Below, one piece after another: positions 23,242 through 29,057 of a stretch of DNA of 30,406 nt. The DNA lies in NCBI RefSeq assembly GCF_001945665.1, contig NZ_CP015785.1, positions 1 to 30,406 on the forward strand. The letters run 5' to 3'. The notes beneath the pieces are model-generated. The model was not told the origin of the DNA, did no database searches, and saw only the letters and a program-made list of their open reading frames with translations. This stretch comes from Borreliella mayonii. Its GTDB lineage: Bacteria; Spirochaetota; Spirochaetia; Borreliales; Borreliaceae. Each line of letters opens with the position of its first letter. Positions within the stretch are counted from its first letter, which is position 1. Both the position numbers and the translations under genes were made by a program.

Positions 23242-24270
23242 ATGATAAATAGAGTGCTTAAATATTTTAGAATGAGCCTACCTTTTGAAGAGAATTTGTA
23301 TATGCTCAAGGGCAAAGAATTAGAGAATTTAGGATTTAGAGAATTTGTTAAAGCACATGGTGATAATATTGATATTTTATATAAAAATAAATATGCCAAT
23401 GGAGTTGATAAGTATAATTATTTCAAAAAAATGGGCAGTTCAGAAACTTTAGTGGGCTCAATAATTGATGGCTGGTTTATCAATAATAATGGCGATTTAG
23501 AACTATTAGAGATTAAAAGTAGCGACTCTAATTATATGAGTAGTGCTATTGCTGAGTACAATAAAAATGGCAATTTTTTAAGCAGTAAATATTTTTTCAA
23601 ATATTATGTACAAGCACAAATGCAGCTAGCATGCACTGGGCTTGAGTATTGTAATTTGTTCTTTTTAATAGATGCTGCACCAATTAACTGTAAGATTAAA
23701 AGAGATGAGGCCTTAATATCAAAAGTGTTTGAATTTGTTAATAAATGTGAATTAGAAATTATAAATTTAAAAAAAGATATTTATAGTAACTATAGAGAGG
23801 AATACTTAATGGCACATAATTTTAACGAGGATACGTTTATAAAACTTGTTGAAGATTTAGTAGAAAGGAGTGATTTTTATAGTTCTGGAGTTGAGTTTGA
23901 TTGGGCAAGAGAATTTATAGAATATGTTGATTGTGCAGATCTTGAAATTAAGGATAATCAATCTGCTGAAAATCTTGCGTATGATTTAATGGAGATTGAT
24001 AGTCTACAAAAAGAATTAAATAGAATCCAAAACGAAAATAAAAAAAGAGAAAAGCCCATTAAAGATAGGTTGAAGATGCTAATTTACAATATTACAAATA
24101 CATATCCACTAATTGAGCAGTTAAATTATAAATTTGGAGAGTTTGTGTTTACTCTTGACCCTAAGAAAAGGGCAATATCAGATAGATTGAAGGGACTACT
24201 ACCAACAAGTGGTACAGTATTTTTCCCTAGCAATATAGCATTTGCAAATAATGTTAGTGTCCCCATGTGA
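23242..24270 (+). CDS. DUF244 YqaJ-like phage exonuclease, main part
   Basis: A 342-residue frame carrying the catalytic core of a YqaJ/lambda-exonuclease-like nuclease: MLKGKELENLGF (Glu28 region), VGSIIDGWFI with Asp76, ELLEIKSS with Glu90-x-Lys92, and YYVQAQMQLACTG with Gln124. Such exonucleases chew 5' ends and hand the single strand to an annealing protein, here Erf. The first ATG has no ribosome site: GGAGG lies 19 bases upstream, before the TGA at 23227. It would therefore depend on re-initiation or stop-codon readthrough, and lacks the domain's first motif. A Lys/Glu-rich helix at about 240-275 precedes the end. The gene is probably damaged; DUF261 follows 52 bases on. Confidence 0.75.
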   Translation: MINRVLKYFRMSLPFEENLYMLKGKELENLGFREFVKAHGDNIDILYKNKYANGVDKYNYFKKMGSSETLVGSIIDGWFINNNGDLELLEIKSSDSNYMSSAIAEYNKNGNFLSSKYFFKYYVQAQMQLACTGLEYCNLFFLIDAAPINCKIKRDEALISKVFEFVNKCELEIINLKKDIYSNYREEYLMAHNFNEDTFIKLVEDLVERSDFYSSGVEFDWAREFIEYVDCADLEIKDNQSAENLAYDLMEIDSLQKELNRIQNENKKREKPIKDRLKMLIYNITNTYPLIEQLNYKFGEFVFTLDPKKRAISDRLKGLLPTSGTVFFPSNIAFANNVSVPM

Positions 24271-24322
24271 ATGGGTGCACTAAAAAATTAAAAAAATAAA
24301 TTTAATATAGGAGGATTAATTA

Positions 24323-24748
24323 ATGCTTATTAATAAAATAAAACAAGATAATAGAACTTTAAGACCGGAGATACAAAAATGGGGTTGTTACTTTTTGTGT
24401 CTACATTACTATACAAGTCTATTTAAGCAACGTGAATTTAATGCGTATGAGATAAATGCAGCGTATTATAGATTTATAGGACTTGGATACATTAAGAGTA
24501 ATTGTTTTATTATAAATCCATGTATGATACTTAATTATTACGGAATTAGAAGTAGCGTGAGATATGAATCTTTAAATTATTTAGGTGCAGCCAATGAATT
24601 TGAAATAAGTGAAGTTAAAATCGATAAGGTTAATGGATATCACTTTATAGCAACAAAGAATAAAGAAATATTATATGATTCACTTGACTTAAAGCCACGT
24701 GGGAAAATATTTAAAGTAACTTCAAAACGTATATTTAAACTGAAATAG
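24323..24748 (+). CDS. DUF261 family protein, cysteine-peptidase-like pattern
   Basis: A 141-residue Borrelia protein of the DUF261 family. It shows a Gln-Cys pair (Q18, C22 in IQKWGCYFLCLHYY), then a GYHFIATKN segment with His107, then ILYDSLD with Asp119. This order and spacing match the Gln/Cys-His-Asp layout of C39-like papain-fold peptidases, where 'H-(F/W)-(V/I)' and 'D-(P/S)' follow the Cys region. It has no signal peptide or membrane segment. A full AGGAGG (24311-24316) precedes ATG 24323. It is convergent with the integrase gene with only five bases between them. Catalysis is an inference from pattern; the family function is unknown to me. Confidence 0.7.
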   Translation: MLINKIKQDNRTLRPEIQKWGCYFLCLHYYTSLFKQREFNAYEINAAYYRFIGLGYIKSNCFIINPCMILNYYGIRSSVRYESLNYLGAANEFEISEVKIDKVNGYHFIATKNKEILYDSLDLKPRGKIFKVTSKRIFKLK

Positions 24749-24753
24749 TTTTA

Positions 24754-25530
24754 CTAAAGTTTAAGGCACTTTTTAGCACATTCATAAGCTTGAATTTTAT
24801 TAGCAGAAGATAGGCCGTAGATATTATCAATTTCATTGGTTGAAGAATATTTCATAAGTTCTTTAATTTGAAAAGAATTGTAGCCGTTAGATTTCAAATT
24901 TGAAATAAATAAATTTCGACATAGATGGAGAGATTTATTTACACGAAACCCCGATTTTTTAAGAAGATTTTTAAATTTATTAGAAATATGGATAATGCTA
25001 ATTTGGTTGTCTTTAAACTTATGTTTGGATTTTTGAAAAAAATAAGTACGTCTTGTATCAAGATTTTTCTCATTAAAATGATTTTTATGTGCTGTTTGGA
25101 TAGCCTCGAACTCTTCTGGGTTGATAACAATTTCTCTAATACAAGTTACATTTCTTTTTTTTGCCACATTTACTTTTATGTTGTATAAAGTTTTTCCATT
25201 TTTGCTTAAAAAAGTTGAAATATCTTGCATTTTTACTTTTTGCAGTTCGGCACCCCTGCAGCCACTTATTGCGAGTAAATGTAAAAACCAACCAGATATT
25301 GGATCAGCTTGTTTAAGAGTTTTGATGCATTTTTCAATTAGTTTGCCAATTTTTGGGGTCAAATAAAATTTAGGAGTTGGCTTTGAAGTTTCTTTTTTAC
25401 TTTTAGAATAATTTTTTAGTGAATTTTTAAGAATTTTGTTTTCATTTATTAGTTTTTGATGATCTTGTAATAATTTGAGCATAAAATCGATGTTGAAATT
25501 ATTTAAATTAAGATAATTATTTATGTCCAT
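24754..25530 (-). CDS. Tyrosine recombinase (phage integrase family)
   Basis: A 258-residue tyrosine recombinase. Catalytic residues visible in order: Arg92 in SGCRGAELQKVKMQDI, a hairpin Lys at 124-125 (VNVAKKRNVT), the HxxR box His202-Leu-Cys-Arg205, and the nucleophile Tyr238 in TNEIDNIYG. Spacing from Arg205 to Tyr238 (33) is as in XerD and lambda Int. The usual His/Trp 23 residues after the Arg is Tyr228 here. The N-terminal 50 residues are a short coiled-coil arm rather than a full core-binding domain. It could integrate, excise or resolve cp32 molecules. AAGGAGAGG precedes the ATG. It is the only gene besides erf on this strand. Confidence 0.82.
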   Translation of the reverse strand: MDINNYLNLNNFNIDFMLKLLQDHQKLINENKILKNSLKNYSKSKKETSKPTPKFYLTPKIGKLIEKCIKTLKQADPISGWFLHLLAISGCRGAELQKVKMQDISTFLSKNGKTLYNIKVNVAKKRNVTCIREIVINPEEFEAIQTAHKNHFNEKNLDTRRTYFFQKSKHKFKDNQISIIHISNKFKNLLKKSGFRVNKSLHLCRNLFISNLKSNGYNSFQIKELMKYSSTNEIDNIYGLSSANKIQAYECAKKCLKL

Positions 25531-25866
25531 AAAATCCTCTCCTTATAAGTGTTACTTTTAAATTAAGTAAAAGCAATAAAAATAGATGAAAAATGTAATT
25601 TATATTTTACCAAAAACAAAAAAATTTAGTCAAATTGTGTGGCTTCTCATTGCATGCAAAATTTGGATTGTAGAGTGGTTGTAATAAACAGAAGAGGCAA
25701 TTTTTAAGGGGTGGACTTAAGAAAGATATAATACTTTAAGTGATATATAGCAAAGACTTTGAAATTTAATTTGTATGTGTTTTGTAGTCTTTTGTAATGA
25801 GTAGTGCATTTGCAATGGAGAGATTTTGGGGAGTTGGTTAAAATTACATTTGCGTTTTGTTAATAT

Positions 25867-25884
25867 GTAACAGCTGAATGTAAC
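25867..25884 (+). promoter_or_regulatory. Paired GTAAC sites, candidate EbfC operator
   Basis: GTAAC occurs at 25867-25871 and again at 25880-25884, on each side of AGCTGAAT. EbfC is known to bind GTnAC sequences in erp operators, and this pair lies about 29 bases before the -35 box, as expected for such an operator. The match is to the published consensus from memory. Confidence 0.6.
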
Positions 25885-25912
25885 AAAATTATATATTTAA
25901 ATCTTTGAAATA

Positions 25913-25940
25913 TTGCAATTATTTGGCGCTGTGGTATGAT
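25913..25940 (+). promoter_or_regulatory. ospE/erp promoter
   Basis: TTGCAA (25913-25918) and TATGAT (25935-25940) are 16 bases apart, with TGG extending the -10. Transcription would begin near 25947, just ahead of GGAG (25951-25954) and ATG 25961. The very short leader is typical of erp loci. Confidence 0.75.
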
Positions 25941-25960
25941 TAGAACTTATGGAGTAAATT

Positions 25961-26494
25961 ATGGATAAAAAAATAAAAATATTTATTATTTGTGCAGTTT
26001 TTGCGATGATAAGTTCTTGTAAAAATCATACTTTATCTTTATATGATGAGCAAAATAGTGGTGAGCCAAAAGTTAAAAAAATAGAATTCTCTAAATTTAC
26101 TGTAAAAATTAAAAATAAAGATAATAATAGTAACTGGACAGATCTAGGAACTTTAGTTGTGGAAAAAGTAGAAGATGGTATTGAAACGGGTTTAAACAAT
26201 GATAATCAAGGAGGAGGGCACACTTCTACATTCTTTTCATTAGAAGAGAAAGAAATTAATAACTTTATAAAAGCAATGACTGAAGATGGATCATTTAAAA
26301 CTAGTTTATATTATGGATATAATGACGAAGAAAGTGATGAAAATGTCATTAAAAATAAAGAGATAAAAACAAAGATAGAAAAAATTAATGATACTAAATA
26401 TATTACATTTTTAGGAGATAAAATTAAGAATTCAGAAAATAAAATTGCTGAATATGCAATACCACTAGAAGAGCTTAAGAAAAATTTAAAATAG
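25961..26494 (+). CDS. OspE-type Erp surface lipoprotein
   Basis: A 177-residue lipoprotein with signal MDKKIKIFIICAVFAMISSC and lipidated Cys20. The mature protein matches the OspE/ErpA group: YDEQNSGEPKVKKIEFSKFTVKIKNKDNNSNWTDLGTLVV, FFSLEEKEINNFIKAMTEDGSFKTSLYYGY, IKTKIEKINDTKYITFLGDKI and the ending EYAIPLEELKKNLK. Proteins of this group bind complement factor H (and related host proteins) on the cell surface and so protect the spirochete; binding by this variant is not shown. It heads a two-gene operon with the ErpB-type gene, which starts 27 bases after its stop, and is expressed from the erp promoter at 25913-25940. Confidence 0.9.
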   Translation: MDKKIKIFIICAVFAMISSCKNHTLSLYDEQNSGEPKVKKIEFSKFTVKIKNKDNNSNWTDLGTLVVEKVEDGIETGLNNDNQGGGHTSTFFSLEEKEINNFIKAMTEDGSFKTSLYYGYNDEESDENVIKNKEIKTKIEKINDTKYITFLGDKIKNSENKIAEYAIPLEELKKNLK

Positions 26495-26521
26495 AAGTTA
26501 GAAAGATAGGGGATAGCGTAT

Positions 26522-27589
26522 ATGAATAAAAAAACATTGATTATTTGTGCAGTTTTTGCGCTGATAATTTCTTGCAAGAATTTTGCAATTAAAGATTTAG
26601 AACAAAAAACAAAAGGGCAAATTAATGGATTTGTAGATAAGATTTTAGATCCAACGAAGGATAAAATTACTTCAAATGGTACAAAAGTAGATGAATTAGC
26701 AAAAAAATTACAAGAAGAAGATGAAGATAATGAATTAATGCAGGGCGATGATCCTAATAATGGCGTAATAAATCCTCCACCAGTATTGCCGGCAAGTAGT
26801 CAAGACAATGCACCGGGATTAAAAGCAGAACAACAAAGTGGGGGTCAACAAGAAGAACAAGCTAAAGTAAGAAAGGAAGATAAGGGGAAAGGAGAAAAAG
26901 CAGAAGATAGAAAAGAAAAACAAGAGGATAAAGAAGGAAGTGATAAAGAAAAAGAAGAAGTAGAAGAACAAAACAAAGGGAAAAAACAAGAAGCAAAAAA
27001 AGAAGCTAAAGAAAAACAAGAAAGAGAAGAACTACAAAAACGACAACAAGAAGAGCAACAAAGAAAAGCCAAAGAAGAAGCAGAAAAAGAAGCTAAAGCA
27101 GAACAAGAAAGAGAAGAAAAACAAAAACAAGAAGAAGAAAAGAAAGTTAAAGACAAACTCAAAAATCTTGTAGATAAAATAGCTAAGATTAATGGAGATA
27201 TTGATGGTATAAAAGGGAAAACAAGTGTGGGAGCAAAAGAAGTTAGAGATAAAATTACAGGACCCATATATGATGATTTTACTGATGGTAGTAGCTCTAT
27301 ACGTACAATTTGGGAGGATCTGGAAGATGAGGAAGATTTTGGATTAGGAAAGTTGTTAAAAGAATTGAGTGATACTAGACATAATTTAAGAACCAAATTA
27401 AATGAGGGTAATAAAGCATATATTGTTCTAGAAAAGGAGCCTAATTTAAAAGAAAATGTAAATGTTAGTGATATTCAATCAGATTTAGAAAAATTAAAAT
27501 CAGGATTAGAAGAAGTTAAAAAATATCTTGAAAATGAAGATAATTTTGAAGAAATTAAAGGATATATTGAGGATAGTAATTCATATTGA
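26522..27589 (+). CDS. ErpB/Elp-type surface lipoprotein
   Basis: A 355-residue lipoprotein with signal MNKKTLIICAVFALIISC (Cys18 lipidated), closely like the OspE signal upstream. The mature N-terminus (KNFAIKDLEQKTKGQINGFVDKILDPTKDKI) and the C-terminal domain (about 220-355, KDKLKNLVDKIAKINGDIDGIKGKTS ... VSDIQSDLEKLKSGLEEVKKYLE) are those of the ErpB group. Between them lies an extremely Lys/Glu/Gln-rich helix (about residues 105-215) that should form a long charged rod lifting the C-terminal domain from the membrane. ErpB-type (ElpB) proteins have been reported to bind complement C1r/C1s; I infer but cannot show the same here. A weak terminator follows. Confidence 0.87.
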   Translation: MNKKTLIICAVFALIISCKNFAIKDLEQKTKGQINGFVDKILDPTKDKITSNGTKVDELAKKLQEEDEDNELMQGDDPNNGVINPPPVLPASSQDNAPGLKAEQQSGGQQEEQAKVRKEDKGKGEKAEDRKEKQEDKEGSDKEKEEVEEQNKGKKQEAKKEAKEKQEREELQKRQQEEQQRKAKEEAEKEAKAEQEREEKQKQEEEKKVKDKLKNLVDKIAKINGDIDGIKGKTSVGAKEVRDKITGPIYDDFTDGSSSIRTIWEDLEDEEDFGLGKLLKELSDTRHNLRTKLNEGNKAYIVLEKEPNLKENVNVSDIQSDLEKLKSGLEEVKKYLENEDNFEEIKGYIEDSNSY

Positions 27590-27630
27590 TAAAGAACTTT
27601 AAATGTAACTAAATTTTATATACACAAAAT

Positions 27631-27669
27631 AGCAGCTGGTTAGAAATCTTTGCTAGTTGTTATTTTTTT
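27631..27669 (+). terminator. Probable terminator after the erp operon
   Basis: AGCAGCTGGTTAG (27631-27643) can pair through several G-U pairs with CTAGTTGTT (27653-27661), and is followed by ATTTTTTT (27662-27669). The stem is imperfect but the U-run is good and the place, 40 bases after erpB, is right. Confidence 0.55.
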
Positions 27670-27778
27670 GTAGATTTCATTTTTATGAATATAGAAATGT
27701 TTTCTATCAAAACTTTCATTTAAAAAATGCCAAAAACTATTGCTCAAAATATTATTTATTTATATACTCTCTAGAGTT

Positions 27779-28309
27779 ATGATGAATATAAATGAGATTT
27801 CAGATTTTTATGATTGCTTGAGTCCAGGCACAAAAAAGGAAATAAGCAAACTTTATGGAGTTAAACAATTAACTCTGAAACAAAAAAAGGATTTTTATAG
27901 AGGTTTTGTATCAATACAAGAATACAAAAGAAAAACTGGAAAAAGTATTGATGAAATCGTAGATTATATTATAGATCCTGCAAAAAATTTTATTAAAGAC
28001 GTTCTGAAAGATAAGCATATAATAGAAAAGTATAAAAATTTCCAAAATATGAAGTTTGATTGTAGCTACAAGAAAGGAATGCTAGAAAAATGTTTGGAAA
28101 AGATGGGTGAGAAGTATTCTACCCGGTTTTTGAGTATTGTTTCTAATATTATGGATGAGATTGGCAATAAAGATCCAGAACGAGAATCAATAAATGTGGT
28201 TCTCGACTTTGTAGAGATATTATTTATAATCATGCACTATTATGATAAGGGAATTTGCACAAGGAAGTATCTTCTAAAAACAATAAAAGATTTTTCCAAA
28301 TTAGTATAA
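27779..28309 (+). CDS. Borrelia-specific protein of unknown function
   Basis: A protein of about 176 residues, helical and mixed-charge. Segments include EISDFYDCLSPGTKKEISKLYGVKQLTLKQKKDFYRGFVSIQEYKRKTGKSIDEIVDYIID, which looks like a small helical DNA-binding or adaptor domain, and a hydrophobic VVLDFVEILFIIMHYYDKG late in the chain. I know no function for it. Genes at this place between the erp locus and terminase are present on other cp32 plasmids (the bpp genes are one such group) and this may be one of them. I start it at the ATGATG pair (27779); an in-frame ATG at 27740 adds 13 residues but has no ribosome site. The following 181-base gap holds a large hairpin. Confidence 0.6.
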   Translation: MMNINEISDFYDCLSPGTKKEISKLYGVKQLTLKQKKDFYRGFVSIQEYKRKTGKSIDEIVDYIIDPAKNFIKDVLKDKHIIEKYKNFQNMKFDCSYKKGMLEKCLEKMGEKYSTRFLSIVSNIMDEIGNKDPERESINVVLDFVEILFIIMHYYDKGICTRKYLLKTIKDFSKLV

Positions 28310-28423
28310 TCAGGTTATTCCAAAATTCAATAAACTAGGTAATTGCTATTTCTAAATTAATAAAAGACAATAAATATCAAATATCTATCAATAAACATCA
28401 AAAATATAATAGTTTATGTTAAC

Positions 28424-28467
28424 AATTAACAAATTGATTTACTATTTAGAGTAACAATTTGTTAATT
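28424..28467. repeat. Large inverted repeat upstream of the small terminase gene
   Basis: Thirteen-base perfect arms AATTAACAAATTG (28424-28436) and CAATTTGTTAATT (28455-28467) enclose a second stem TTACT (28439-28443) / AGTAA (28450-28454) with a six-base loop. The structure ends 23 bases before the TTG start of terS. It has no U-run, so it is not an intrinsic terminator. Confidence 0.75.
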
Positions 28468-28490
28468 TAGTTATTTTAGGAGAAATTGTT

Positions 28491-29057
28491 TTGAAAAGAG
28501 CTAAAAGGTCTTTTGATGATTATGCTGCGTATTTTAGTGAGGGCTCATTAAGTGATGTAGAAATAGCGAAGAAATTAGGAGTTTCTAAAGTAAATGTGTG
28601 GAGAATGAGACAAAAGTGGGAAAGTGGGGAAAGTGTTGTTAACCAGGACTCTAGAGTAACAATTAGTGAAGATACTTTTGAACACCTTTTGTCGCAAACC
28701 TTTAGATCAGAAGTTAACGCTAGGAAAGTTAGAAGCGAATTGGATTTAGAGCGGGCTAATTTAGAATTAGGATTTATAAATGCATTTAAGCAATATTCTA
28801 GTGTTGAGCTTGTTAGTATGCATACTAAAATAGAAAATTTAAGAGCCGAAATTGATGCTTTAAATAAAGCAAGTAATAAAAAAAACAAGCAAGTTGTTAA
28901 TGGAGAAATTAATTCTTTAAAAAGCGAGCTTGATGAATATATAAAGGAGTGCTCAATAAGAGAAATGGAGCTTTACTATGAATGTATGAAAAAACTTGCA
29001 ACTGCTAATGAGGCTGAAAGCAAAAGCAACTACAAAAATAGTAAAGGGCACAAGTGA
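28491..29057 (+). CDS. Small terminase subunit (DUF603)
   Basis: A 188-residue member of DUF603 with the organisation of a small terminase subunit. An N-terminal helix-turn-helix (about residues 20-43, SLSDVEIAKKLGVSKVNVWRMRQKWE) would recognise the packaging site. Long coiled-coil helices for ring assembly (about 75-165) follow, and a charged tail. TerS selects phage DNA and stimulates TerL. TTG 28491 is the start, with AGGAG (28478-28482) at good spacing; no ATG nearby is suitable. The stop overlaps the GTG start of terL (GTGA). An inverted repeat just upstream is a possible binding target. Confidence 0.8.
   Translation: MKRAKRSFDDYAAYFSEGSLSDVEIAKKLGVSKVNVWRMRQKWESGESVVNQDSRVTISEDTFEHLLSQTFRSEVNARKVRSELDLERANLELGFINAFKQYSSVELVSMHTKIENLRAEIDALNKASNKKNKQVVNGEINSLKSELDEYIKECSIREMELYYECMKKLATANEAESKSNYKNSKGHK

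Larger units (their letters stand above)
25531..25960 (+). promoter_or_regulatory. erp/ospE upstream control region
   Basis: The 430 bases between the integrase start and ospE contain no gene. The right half is the conserved 5' region of erp loci (sometimes called the upstream homology box), the known target of Borrelia regulators such as BpaB, EbfC and BpuR. The left end carries the integrase ribosome site and a TTACTT/AAGTAA dyad (25552-25570). A run with GC-richer words (GGGGTGGAC, GGGGAGTTGG) lies in between; I can assign no function to it. Confidence 0.7.

Noticed and set aside
24925..25366. Plus-strand open frames opposite the integrase gene
   Set aside because: The minus-strand frame carries the full set of recombinase catalytic residues; the opposite frames have no family features.
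26845..27396. 183-codon open frame on the minus strand opposite erpB
   Set aside because: It is Ser/Phe/Leu/Cys-rich because it mirrors the Lys/Glu repeat region; there is no ribosome site or promoter.
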